From Microbispora rosea subsp. aerata (GTDB taxonomy: Bacteria; Actinomycetota; Actinomycetes; Streptosporangiales; Streptosporangiaceae): DNA of 64,000 nucleotides. The stretch is from contig NZ_BMPY01000003.1 in assembly GCF_014647835.1 (NCBI RefSeq), forward strand, positions 124,001 to 188,000. Direction: 5' to 3'. This document shows, in pieces, positions 15,953-23,963 of this stretch (within the stretch, counting starts at the first letter, position 1; the number at the start of each line of letters is the position of its first letter). The notes under the pieces are model-generated. The model had not been told where the DNA came from and ran no database searches. It saw only the letters and a program-made list of their open reading frames with translations. A program made the position numbers and the translations under genes.

Positions 15953-18762
15953 GGACAGAACCCCAGCGCGCTCACCGTGACCCCCTCGCTCTCGTACACC
16001 AGATAAAGATCGCGTACTCCGGTCGCTCCCGCCAGAGGCGTGCTCACCTCGACGAAATCGTGCCTGTTCACCGTGGGCGGGACGGTGACCGCGCCGGCGA
16101 CCTCGCCGGTCAGGGGATCGTCGAGCCGCAGCGTGACCACCCCGCCCTCGTCGCTCGACACCGCCAGCACGCACGCCGACAGGCGGCCGTCGGCGAAGTC
16201 GCAGTCGCGGAAGACGATCCACGATCCGGGCGAGGTGGACCGGACGGCGTCGCCGGCGTCGACGGCGGCGTCGCACAGCACCACACCGTCGTACTCGTCG
16301 TGGTCGGCCGCGTCCAGTGGCCCCGCGGTCAGATCTCTCGGCGGGATGCGCTCGCCCCGCACCCGGAACGGCGTGGACAGGCGGATGTCCGCCGACGAGG
16401 CGCCCACCTGCACCTTGTGCACGGCCTCCTCGACCACGAACCGGCCGCGGGTCACGTCCCAGAAGGCCAGCTCGGCGACCGGCACGTCCACCGACACCGT
16501 ACGGCTCTCGCCCGGCGCGAGCCGCACCTTGGCGAAGCCGCGCAGCTGGCGCAGCGGCTGCTTCACCCGGGAGCGCTGCTGGTGGACGTAGAACTGCACG
16601 ACCTCCTCCCCCGCGCGCTCGCCCGCGTTCGTCACGGTGACGCGCACGGTCAGCGTGTCGCCCTCGGCGAGCTCGTCCGACGACAGCTCCAGGTCACTGT
16701 AGGCGAAGCGGGTGTAGCTCAGGCCGTGCCCGAACGGGTAGAGCGGCCGGCCCCGGTAGTAGAGGTAGGTGGCGTCGGAGGCGATGATGTCGTAGTCGAG
16801 CAGGTCGGGCAGCTCGGCGGCCGAGCGATACCACGTCTGGGTGAGCCGGCCGCCCGGGTCGGCGTCGCCGAACAGCACGCTCGCGAGAGCGTGGCCGTAC
16901 TCCTGGCCGCCGTGCGCGGACCAGACGATCGCGGGCAGGTGCTCCTGCGCCCAGGTCACCGCGAACGGATAGCCGCTGGAGATCACCAGCACGGTGGCCG
17001 GGTTGGCGGCGTGGACGGCCTTCAGCAGGGCCTCCTGCCGCTCGGGCAGCGCGAGCGTGGTGCGGTCCTCGGTCTCGCGGCCGTTCACCAGCGGGTGGTC
17101 GCCGAGCACGACGACCGCCACGTCGGCGCGGGCCGCCGCCTCCGCCGCGCGGGCCGCGCCGCTGTCGACCAGCTCGACCGACAGCACGGCCGCGGCGTCC
17201 GGGTCGTCGGTCGTGCGGACGACCCCGCCGGCCACGGTGACGTAGCGGCCGGAGGAGATGTTGCGCAGCACGACGCCCCTCGGCCGCTCCTCGATGCGGA
17301 AGGTCTGGCGCACCTCCCAGCCGTTCGGGCCCGGCTGGTCGTTGGTCAGCACGCCGTCCTCACCGGCCTGCACGTGCCGGCCGTTGGCGCAGGCCCGCAA
17401 CGCGAACGCGCCGCCGCCCCAGTCGAACAGGTCGAAGCAGGCGCGCTCGCCGCTCACGTACAGCGGCCCGCCGGACGGGTCGGCGGACGCGCCGATGTAT
17501 CCGCCCTCCGTGCGCAGCGCCACCCGGTCGACGCCCTCGCAGTGGACGGTCCCGCACCGCTCGGCGAGCCCGGTCAGGGCCGTCACCTGGTACGGCAGCG
17601 TGCCGCTGTACCAGTCCTCGAACAATACGTCGGCCAGCGGGCCGATCACCGCGACCGTGCGGGGGGCGGCCAGCGGGAGCAGGCCGTCGTTCTTCAGCAA
17701 GGTGATCGACTGGCGGGCGGCCTCCCGCGCGAGCCGCCGGTGCTCGGGGCTGTTGACGATGTCGTGGGTGATGTCGTCGTACGGCGTGGCGGGGTCGAAC
17801 TCGCCCAGCCGCACCCGGATCGACAGCGCGTGCCGGGCGGCGGCGTCGATGTCGGCCTCGGTCAGCAGGCCGCGGTCGAGCGCGGCCCTGATGTGGCCCA
17901 GGGTGGCGGCGCCGTCGGCGTCGTCCTGGGTGAAGCTGTCCAGCCCGGCCTTGATCGCGTGCGCGTACGCCTCGGGCAGGTTCTTGTGGTAGGCCTGCAG
18001 CCCGGTGAGGTTCCCCGGCGCGTACGCGTCGCTCACCACGAGGACGTCGTCTGGCGCCCACGCCCGCAGATGGCTCTTGATCAGCGGCGACAGGTGGGCC
18101 GGCCGCCCGTTGACGAGGTTGTAGGACGGCATCACGGCCACCGCGGCCCCGGCCTCCAGCGCCGGGCGGAACGCCTTGAGCTCGTATTCGTGCAGCACGC
18201 GCGGCGGCAGGCCGCTGGAGGTCACGCACCGGTCGGTCTCGTTGTTGTAGCCGAGGAAGTGCTTCAGCGTGGGGGCCGTCTTCAGCACGTCGTGGCCGCC
18301 GCGCAGGCCGCTCGCGTAGGCGGTGCCCATCACCCCGGTCAGCCAGGGGTCCTCCGAGTAGCCCTCCTCGTTGCGGCCCCAGCGCGGGTCGCGCAGCGGG
18401 TTGACCACCGGCGCCCAGACGTTGCGGCCCACGCTCTGGGGGTCTTTGTGGTGGAAGGCCATGACCTCGTCGCCGGTGGCCTCCCCCACCTGCCGGACCA
18501 GGTCGGGGTTCCAGGTGCTGGCCAGCCCGATGGCCTGGGGGAACACGGTGGCGGGGCCGTGCCAGGCCAGGCCGTGCAGGGCCTCGGTGCCGGTGCGGAA
18601 GGCCCGCAGGCCGAGCCGTTCCACGGGCGCCTGGTACTGGTGCAGCAGGCCGATCTTCTCGTCGAGGGTGAGCCTCCCGAGCAGGTCGTCCACCCTTTCG
18701 GCGGGAGACAGCGCGGGGTTCCGGAATGCCGGGTCCTGGTCGTGTCTCGCCGGTTCGTTCAT
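15949..18762 (-). CDS. GH3 beta-glucosidase/beta-xylosidase with inserted beta-trefoil-like and C-terminal CBM-like domains, no signal peptide
   Basis: About 937 residues. ATG 18762 has GGTGAG seven bases upstream; GTG 18774 is the alternative. The family 3 catalytic barrel includes 'KHFLGYNNE' and the nucleophile Asp245 in 'LVVSDAYAP'. The alpha/beta sandwich domain is split by a ~150-residue insert with fascin/ricin-like repeats ('[13 protein letters not shown]', 'GRYVTVAGG'). A fibronectin-III-like domain ('[12 protein letters not shown]') and a C-terminal CBM6-like beta domain follow. The protein is a close relative of the secreted GH3 at 32873-35803 but lacks a signal peptide, so it should act on imported oligosaccharides. 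It is the first gene of a GH3-LacI-GH1 operon. Confidence 0.9.
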   Translation of the reverse strand: MNEPARHDQDPAFRNPALSPAERVDDLLGRLTLDEKIGLLHQYQAPVERLGLRAFRTGTEALHGLAWHGPATVFPQAIGLASTWNPDLVRQVGEATGDEVMAFHHKDPQSVGRNVWAPVVNPLRDPRWGRNEEGYSEDPWLTGVMGTAYASGLRGGHDVLKTAPTLKHFLGYNNETDRCVTSSGLPPRVLHEYELKAFRPALEAGAAVAVMPSYNLVNGRPAHLSPLIKSHLRAWAPDDVLVVSDAYAPGNLTGLQAYHKNLPEAYAHAIKAGLDSFTQDDADGAATLGHIRAALDRGLLTEADIDAAARHALSIRVRLGEFDPATPYDDITHDIVNSPEHRRLAREAARQSITLLKNDGLLPLAAPRTVAVIGPLADVLFEDWYSGTLPYQVTALTGLAERCGTVHCEGVDRVALRTEGGYIGASADPSGGPLYVSGERACFDLFDWGGGAFALRACANGRHVQAGEDGVLTNDQPGPNGWEVRQTFRIEERPRGVVLRNISSGRYVTVAGGVVRTTDDPDAAAVLSVELVDSGAARAAEAAARADVAVVVLGDHPLVNGRETEDRTTLALPERQEALLKAVHAANPATVLVISSGYPFAVTWAQEHLPAIVWSAHGGQEYGHALASVLFGDADPGGRLTQTWYRSAAELPDLLDYDIIASDATYLYYRGRPLYPFGHGLSYTRFAYSDLELSSDELAEGDTLTVRVTVTNAGERAGEEVVQFYVHQQRSRVKQPLRQLRGFAKVRLAPGESRTVSVDVPVAELAFWDVTRGRFVVEEAVHKVQVGASSADIRLSTPFRVRGERIPPRDLTAGPLDAADHDEYDGVVLCDAAVDAGDAVRSTSPGSWIVFRDCDFADGRLSACVLAVSSDEGGVVTLRLDDPLTGEVAGAVTVPPTVNRHDFVEVSTPLAGATGVRDLYLVYESEGVTVSALGFCP

Positions 18763-18782
18763 CTGGAGACTCACCCTTCGCG

Positions 18783-18796
18783 TCGAAGCGCTTCGA
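18783..18796. promoter_or_regulatory. LacI-type operator O1
   Basis: TCGAAGCGCTTCGA is a perfect 14-bp palindrome with the central CG of LacI-family sites. It lies 21 bp upstream of the GH3 ATG, where a bound repressor would block transcription start or elongation. Confidence 0.8.
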
Positions 18797-18867
18797 TGAC
18801 CTGCCGAAAAACGCGCCCCACAGGGGCGTCACGAGGATCCGCTGTTCGGTTTGGGCGAAGCGCCGCC

Positions 18868-18881
18868 GTCGAAGCGCTTCG
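18868..18881. promoter_or_regulatory. LacI-type operator O2
   Basis: A second, identical TCGAAGCGCTTCGA palindrome, its centre 85 bp from that of O1, close to eight helical turns. Two in-phase sites would let a repressor dimer pair loop the DNA. The rest of the 340-bp gap (to 19102) holds no ORF that I can support and no other clear element. Confidence 0.8.
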
Positions 18882-19102
18882 AAAGGGTTACTGCAAGTTT
18901 CCGGCGTGTAAATCCGGGCTTATCCGGAAGATTGCCCTGATCCTCGCCTCAGGTCAAGACCCTCTTTCGCGCCGTTCCACCGGGATGTCACACCCGACGT
19001 GCCCACGGGTGCTCGGCACTTCCGCCGCCGGAAACGGCGCGCCGGGCGCATGGGGCGGCCCGGCGCCGTCCGTTCCGGGAGGGTGGAGCGAGGAAGACGC
19101 GG

Positions 19103-20314
19103 TCAGCGCTGCGCGGGCAGGCGGCCTGAGTCGACCGAGTCGAGCACCCGCGCGGCGGCACCGAGCGCCGCCGCGCCGTACCCCAGGGTGGACACCTCCA
19201 GGCGGCAGCCTCCCGCGCCGGGGGCGAGCACCCTGCCGTACATCTCCTCCTCGGCGTACGCGACGAGCCAGGGCGCCAGCGGCACGTAGTAGCCGCCGAG
19301 GATCACGACATCGGGGTTGAGCATGTTCGCCACGGCGGCCATCCCCCTGCCGAGGTGGCGTCCCACGTTTGCCAGCATGTCGACGATGTCCCGCTCACCG
19401 TTGCGGGCGCGCCGTACGACCTCGTCGATCTCGAGTTCGAGCTCGGAGGGCGAGGCGTCGGGCGCGGTGTGGGCGAGGATCGCGCCCACACCGGCGACGG
19501 CCTCCAGGCAGCCGCGCCGGCCGCACCGGCACGTGGGGCCCGCGGGGTCGATCTCGATGTGGCCGATCTCGCCGCTGTAGCCCTGCCCGCCCCGCCTGAG
19601 CCTGCCGTCCATGACGATGCCCGCGCCCACGCCGACCTCGCCGGTGACGTAGACGAGGTTGGCGGCGTTGCGGTGGGGCCCGAACCGGTGCTCGGCCAGG
19701 GCGGCGAGGTTGGCGTCGTTGTCCACGAGCACGGGAAAGCCGGGGTCGCGCAGCGCCTTGGTGAGGTCGCCCGCGAGATCGGCGTCGTGCCAGCCCAGGT
19801 TGGGCGCGACCCGGACGGTTCCGTTGACGTCCACCAGCCCGGGCACGGCCACGGTCAGGCCGAGCACCTGGCGGGCCTCCTTGGTCATCCGGCTGATGAC
19901 CCGCCGGGCGAGGGCCGCGATGGCGGCGACCGCCTGTCCGGCGCTCGATGTGCCGCCGGGGAAGGAGCGCCGCCAGTTCAGCAGCTCCTCGCCCTTGAGG
20001 TCCACGGCGACCGCCGTGATGTAGTCGACGTTGACCTCGATGCCGATCGCGGCGTACGGCGAGCCGTCCAGGACGAGCATGGTGGCGGGCCGGCCGACGC
20101 GGTGCTCGGTCAGGCCGGTCTCCCGCAGCAGGCGCCGGTCGATGAGGTCGGCGACCAGGCTGGACACGGTGGCCTTGTTCAGGCCCGTCGAGGCGGCTAT
20201 GTCGGCACGCGAGCAGGGCGCGTTCTCCCGGACGAACCGCAGCACGACAGCGAGGTTCGTCGCCCGTACGTCGGTGAAGTCGGCCGGTTGTGGCCCGTTG
20301 TGCGATGTGATCAA
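19103..20314 (-). CDS. ROK-family transcriptional regulator (NagC/XylR type)
   Basis: A 403-residue regulator starting at a TTG with GGGGCGG upstream. Residues ~20-75 form a winged helix-turn-helix ('SRADIAASTGLNKATVSSLVADL'). The rest is the ROK sugar-kinase-like fold with 'GEVGVGAGIVMDGRL', 'GEIGHIEIDP' and the zinc motif 'CRCGRRGCLE'. Such proteins repress sugar genes and release DNA when a sugar binds. It stands between the GH3 operon and an upstream region with an imperfect inverted repeat of ROK-box type (20490-20515), so autoregulation is likely. A related sequence precedes the GH31 operon 21 kb away, hinting at a second target. Confidence 0.88.
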   Translation of the reverse strand: MITSHNGPQPADFTDVRATNLAVVLRFVRENAPCSRADIAASTGLNKATVSSLVADLIDRRLLRETGLTEHRVGRPATMLVLDGSPYAAIGIEVNVDYITAVAVDLKGEELLNWRRSFPGGTSSAGQAVAAIAALARRVISRMTKEARQVLGLTVAVPGLVDVNGTVRVAPNLGWHDADLAGDLTKALRDPGFPVLVDNDANLAALAEHRFGPHRNAANLVYVTGEVGVGAGIVMDGRLRRGGQGYSGEIGHIEIDPAGPTCRCGRRGCLEAVAGVGAILAHTAPDASPSELELEIDEVVRRARNGERDIVDMLANVGRHLGRGMAAVANMLNPDVVILGGYYVPLAPWLVAYAEEEMYGRVLAPGAGGCRLEVSTLGYGAAALGAAARVLDSVDSGRLPAQR

Positions 20315-20630
20315 TGTCCGCCCCGTTCCCGCTCGGGCTCATCATGCCGCAATTGCGTGCAATTTGACACGACAAAGGCGATCGGGATGGTGGCACGCAC
20401 GGACGCACGGGCAGCGTCGCGCCCGGCTTGGCACCGGCCACCGGCCCCAGCGCCTCCCGGGTAACCTGGTGGCACTCGCCCCTCCGTCATTTGTTTGGTC
20501 AGAAGACTAACTAAAGCCTACCGTGGCGCGGCATGTGAATCCAGGCCCACGGCATGGTGCGCTTTGCGGGGCTTGTCCGTCGGGGCGGGTCAACCGGAGT
20601 GCAAGTGCGCATTAAACGGCACACACCAGC
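20315..20630. other. intergenic region upstream of ROK gene and of a small ORF
   Basis: 316 bp between divergent genes. It contains the direct repeat GCAATTGC-GT-GCAATT (20359-20362 region) close to the ROK start, and a ROK-box-like element at 20490-20515. No further ORF with a ribosome binding site is seen. Confidence 0.4.
20490..20515. promoter_or_regulatory. putative ROK operator
   Basis: The arms TTTGTTTGGTC and GACTAACTAAA, separated by AGAA, form an imperfect inverted repeat (8 of 11 positions symmetric). The TTAGTTAG/CAAAC vocabulary is typical of NagC/XylR-type ROK sites. It is an AT-rich island in otherwise GC-rich DNA, 176 bp upstream of the ROK gene. Confidence 0.45.
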
Positions 20631-20639
20631 ATGGGCGCC

Positions 20640-20987
20640 ATGAAGAAGGACGTCTCGCATTATCTCGGCGAGCTGCTTATTTGGGAGATTGAGGATTATC
20701 TGCGTGCCCGTACGGCACGCCCGCGACGGGCGCGGGTGGCACGGATCAAGGTGCCCAGCAGGTCTGCGGCGGAGGCGGTCGCCGCGGACCTGGAGGCGGG
20801 CGGCAGCTTCTACGCCGCGGCGAGGCGTGCGCTCGCACGTGGCGTGGCCATGCCGGACGACCTGTTCGGCGTGGTGACCCGGGACGAGCACCCGGAGGTG
20901 TTCGAGGCGGTGCCGGGCACCACGCTTCCGCCCAAACCCGAAGGCGACCACTTCCTCATCATCCGCCTCGTCGCCTTCGAGTCCTGA
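20640..20987 (+). CDS. small hypothetical protein with weak parvulin-like C-terminus
   Basis: A 115-residue protein (ATG 20640; ATG 20631 would add three residues). The first 30 residues are a helix ('MKKDVSHYLGELLIWEIEDYLRAR'). The rest ('RVARIKVPSRSAAEAVAADLEAGGSFYAAARRAL ... FGVVTRDEHPEVFEAVPGT ... DHFLIIRLVAFE', shown in parts) follows the order of a parvulin peptidyl-prolyl isomerase domain: first strand, helices, glycine turn, final strand. This is a weak resemblance, not an identification. There is no good ribosome binding site and no operon partner. The upstream ROK-box-like site may serve it as well. Confidence 0.5.
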   Translation: MKKDVSHYLGELLIWEIEDYLRARTARPRRARVARIKVPSRSAAEAVAADLEAGGSFYAAARRALARGVAMPDDLFGVVTRDEHPEVFEAVPGTTLPPKPEGDHFLIIRLVAFES

Positions 20988-21002
20988 CCGCCGCCGGCGC
21001 GG

Positions 21003-21257
21003 CTACCGCATGCCGGCTGCCGTGACCTCCCTGTCGGTGATCCTGGTCGCGCCCTCCTGACGCGCGCAGTGCGCGCAGCAGAACCAGCGGCCGTCGTATT
21101 CGGCACCGTGGCCCACGATCCGGCACCCGCAGTGCTCGCACACGGGTGCCATCCGGGTGATGGCGCATTCGAAGCTGTCGAAGACGTGCACCGCACCCTG
21201 GCTGTGCACTTCGAAGGCCATGTCGTAGTCGTTGCCGCAGACTTCACACGTAGCCAT
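21003..21257 (-). CDS. small cysteine-rich metal-binding (zinc-ribbon/metallothionein-like) protein
   Basis: An 84-residue protein with nine cysteines and five histidines. The first pair is 'CEVCGNDYD' (residues 4-12), followed by 'HVFDSFECAI', then 'CEHCGCRIVGHG' and 'FCCAHCAR'. The later part resembles prokaryotic metallothionein/TRASH-like fingers ('GRWFCCAHCARQEG'), so it probably binds zinc or another soft metal. There is no signal peptide. The ribosome binding site GGGGGG is fully paired in a predicted hairpin (21261-21292), suggesting control of translation. The exact role is unknown. Confidence 0.7.
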   Translation of the reverse strand: MATCEVCGNDYDMAFEVHSQGAVHVFDSFECAITRMAPVCEHCGCRIVGHGAEYDGRWFCCAHCARQEGATRITDREVTAAGMR

Positions 21258-21260
21258 GGT

Positions 21261-21292
21261 TTCCCCCCGTCCGACTTACGTCGAGGGGGGAA
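21261..21292 (-). promoter_or_regulatory. hairpin burying the ribosome binding site of the cysteine-rich protein
   Basis: Read on the minus strand, TTCCCCCC and GGGGGGAA form a perfect 8-bp stem. Inside it CGAC-GTAA-GTCG forms a second stem capped by a GNRA-type tetraloop. The G run is the only ribosome binding site for the ATG at 21257, three bases downstream of the hairpin. The hairpin could act as an RNA switch or thermometer. It could also serve as the terminator of the upstream leftward gene, which ends at 21323. Confidence 0.5.
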
Positions 21293-21322
21293 GTACCCGC
21301 CCAAACCTGGGCGAACACCGTC

Positions 21323-23941
21323 TCACAGGGCGCCGAGCAAGGCTTTGGCGACCGACTTGGCACCGTCCTTGGCCTCCTTCGGGTCCATGAGCACGGAGTC
21401 GGGCGCGTTGATCGGCGTGTTCTCCGGACGGTCGCTGCCGGACAACAGCACCCATATGACGTTCTTGCCGTCCCGCGCGTAGATCTCGTACCGGTTGCTC
21501 TGGGCCGTGTCCGTACGCTGCCTGATCGCCTGGCCGAACGCCTCCTGCCCGAAGCCGGTCAGCTTCTCGACCTTGCCCCACCGGATGCCGCCGATCTGGC
21601 TGCTCTCCGTGAACTTGGTCTTCGAACGCTGGTCGATGAGGTAGTAACGCGCGGAATCCTCGTCCCAGAAGCTGTGGACGGCGATGCGCAGGTTGCGCCA
21701 CCGCACCTTGCCGCCGCCGACCGGCAGCTTGTCGTTCCACCACTGGCACTGGGTGACGGTCGAGTTGCCCTCCTTGTTCCGCACCGCCGCGCCCTCGGTC
21801 TGCGGCACCAGGGTGGCGGCCAGCGGCTTGAGGCTCACGCACGCCTTCGGCAGGGGGATCGGCGTGGGCGAAGGCGACGGCGACGGGCTCGGCTTGGGCC
21901 GCGCGTGGTACGGCAGGGGCTTTCCCGCCCGCCACGCGGTCACCGATTTCGCGACCTGCGTGAGGAGGTTCTTCACCTCGCGCAGCGCGTTCTCCTCGGT
22001 GATCGACTGGGTGGTCTCGGCGGAGAAGATGTCCGCTTCCTTCTTCTTCTGGCTCGCCTCGTACTTCACCTCGAAGACCACGTCGCCGACCCGGCCGACG
22101 CCCTGGCCGAAGGAGTACCAGTACTTGTCCCCCTCCCGCGTCCACTGGTACTGCGCGGCGGCGGCGTCCCCGACGCCCGGATACTCCTGGACCGGCGAGT
22201 AGTAGTGCTCCTTGTCCGAGTGATCCGCCTGGTATTTGTACTGCCTCAGCTCGCCGTCGAACTGAATCCGCGCCGCCTTCTCCGCGGTGGTCGTCCCGAT
22301 GGCCTCGTACTTGGACACGTGCACCGTGATCTCGCGGCTGCGGATGACGTCCTTGTAGGAGATGTTCCGGTTGACCCAGCCGCAGGTGTAGCGGACATAG
22401 CTGACGAGGGTGCCGCCGCGGTTGTCGCTGGTCGAAGAGTCGATCTTGGCCTGCGGCACGAGGCGCTCGGCCTCGTCCGGGTCGAGCATGGAGCACACGT
22501 CGGCGGCCTGCGTCACCGGCGCGGCCGACGCCGACTTCTCGGCCTGCGCCTGCGCCGTCGGACCCGTCTTGCCGGACGTCCCCGACTGGCGCACGGTCAT
22601 GAACGTGAACGTCCCCCCGGCCACCACCACGACGGCCGCGACCGCGGCCACCGGCAGCACCCATCCCCGCCGCGCCGGGGCGGAGGGCTGGGTCGGCATC
22701 TGCCACAGCTCGGGCGGGGGCGGCGTCGCCGGCTGCCAGCCCTGCCCCTGCTGCGCCCCCTGGCCACTCTGGGCGTACGGATTCGCGTAGGGGCTGGAGT
22801 GCTGACCGCCCTGCGCCTGCTGCTCGGAGGACGGGACGGACGGCGAGGCGGCCTGCCCGCCCTGGGGCGGGTAGGGGTAGGGGTTCGACATCGACGGCCC
22901 CGCCTGCCCGCCCGGTGCTCCGGAGTACGCCCCCGGCTGTGCCTGCGCCCCCGGTTGGGCACCGGGGTGCGCGCCGGGGTCCGAGCCGGACTGCGATCCG
23001 GGCTGCTGTCCCTGTTGAGCACCGGGATACGCGCCGGACTCCGGGCCGGGCTGCGGACCGGGCTGAGCGCCGGGATAGACGTTCGGCGGCGGGCTCGGCC
23101 AGCCCTCGGGCACGCCACCCGGATACGCCCCCGGCTGCGCGCCGCCGTACGGACCCGGCGGAGGCTGGGAGCCGGACTGCCCACCGCCGTACGGGCCGGG
23201 CGGGAGCTGCGGACCGGGCTGCGATCCAGGTTGAGCGTTCGGATACGGGTTGTGCCCTGGTCCGGGATACGCGCCGGACTCCGGGCCGGGCTGCGGACCG
23301 CCGTACGGGCTCGGCTGAGGCTGAGGTCCGGGCTGGACACCGGGATAGGCGTTCGGCGGCGGGCTCGGCCAGCCCCCGGGCACGCCACCCGGATACGCCC
23401 CCGGCTGCGCGCCGCCGTACGGACCCGGCGGAGGCTGGGAGCCGGACTGCGCGCCGCCGTGCGTAACCGGCAGGGACAGCGTGCCGGAGGAGCCGCCGTT
23501 TGGGACTGGCAGAGCCAGCGTGCCGGACTGGCCACCACCGACCGGGCCAGGCGGGGACTGCGGGCCGGGCTGTTGTCCCGGTTGGGCACCGGGATACGCG
23601 CCGGGCTCCGGGCCGGGCTGCGGACCGCCGTACGGGCTCGGCTGAGGCTGAGGTCCGGGCTGCGGCGCGGGCGGCTGACCCTGCTGGGGCTGTGCTGCCT
23701 GGGATTGTGCCGCCTGAGATCGGGGCGCCTGGTGAGGGCCGGGGTACGGCCCCTGCCCCGGAGCGGGATACCCGCCCGGTTGAGGCGGCTGGGCGGCGGG
23801 CGGCAGGCCGGGCGGAGGCGGGTACGGCGGCGCGCCCGCGTGGGAGGCGTCCTGCTGCGGGTAGGGCGGCGCACCCTGCGGATGGGGGTCCCGCGGAGAG
23901 GGCCCGCCGGGCTCGGCGGGTGCGTCGTCACCGCTGGTCAT
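21323..23941 (-). CDS. proline-rich membrane protein with two DUF3558-like cysteine modules
   Basis: An 872-residue protein; the ATG at 23941 has AGGAG six bases upstream. Residues 1-420 are a disordered Pro/Gly/Gln-rich tail made of internally repeated units ('GPYGGAQPGAYPGG'). A single transmembrane helix at ~427-448 ('VLPVAAVAAVVVVAGG') puts the C-terminus outside the cell. The outer part has two modules that both open 'C..L....A..LVP' and later have 'C.W': the first starts with Cys at ~480 and the second at ~699, separated by a Pro/Ser linker ('KPSPSPSPSPTP'). The two upstream kinases carry the same kind of module. The disordered inner tail could be a kinase substrate or scaffold. No enzyme motif is seen. 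Confidence 0.75.
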   Translation of the reverse strand: MTSGDDAPAEPGGPSPRDPHPQGAPPYPQQDASHAGAPPYPPPPGLPPAAQPPQPGGYPAPGQGPYPGPHQAPRSQAAQSQAAQPQQGQPPAPQPGPQPQPSPYGGPQPGPEPGAYPGAQPGQQPGPQSPPGPVGGGQSGTLALPVPNGGSSGTLSLPVTHGGAQSGSQPPPGPYGGAQPGAYPGGVPGGWPSPPPNAYPGVQPGPQPQPSPYGGPQPGPESGAYPGPGHNPYPNAQPGSQPGPQLPPGPYGGGQSGSQPPPGPYGGAQPGAYPGGVPEGWPSPPPNVYPGAQPGPQPGPESGAYPGAQQGQQPGSQSGSDPGAHPGAQPGAQAQPGAYSGAPGGQAGPSMSNPYPYPPQGGQAASPSVPSSEQQAQGGQHSSPYANPYAQSGQGAQQGQGWQPATPPPPELWQMPTQPSAPARRGWVLPVAAVAAVVVVAGGTFTFMTVRQSGTSGKTGPTAQAQAEKSASAAPVTQAADVCSMLDPDEAERLVPQAKIDSSTSDNRGGTLVSYVRYTCGWVNRNISYKDVIRSREITVHVSKYEAIGTTTAEKAARIQFDGELRQYKYQADHSDKEHYYSPVQEYPGVGDAAAAQYQWTREGDKYWYSFGQGVGRVGDVVFEVKYEASQKKKEADIFSAETTQSITEENALREVKNLLTQVAKSVTAWRAGKPLPYHARPKPSPSPSPSPTPIPLPKACVSLKPLAATLVPQTEGAAVRNKEGNSTVTQCQWWNDKLPVGGGKVRWRNLRIAVHSFWDEDSARYYLIDQRSKTKFTESSQIGGIRWGKVEKLTGFGQEAFGQAIRQRTDTAQSNRYEIYARDGKNVIWVLLSGSDRPENTPINAPDSVLMDPKEAKDGAKSVAKALLGAL
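23080..23460. repeat. internal direct repeats in the proline-rich coding region
   Basis: About 110 bp at 23080-23190 recur almost unchanged at 23350-23460 (offset 270 bp). A shorter unit, CCGGACTCCGGGCCGGGCTG, occurs near 23036 and 23276, with a variant near 23606. They encode the Pro/Gly repeats and show recent unequal recombination. Confidence 0.75.
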
Positions 23942-23963
23942 ATCGTCTCCTACGGTCGGGAGG

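Noticed and set aside
16060-19320. Very long open frame (over 1000 codons) on the plus strand
   Set aside because: It is antisense to the GH3 and ROK genes, whose catalytic motifs are unmistakable; GC-rich third positions create such shadow frames.
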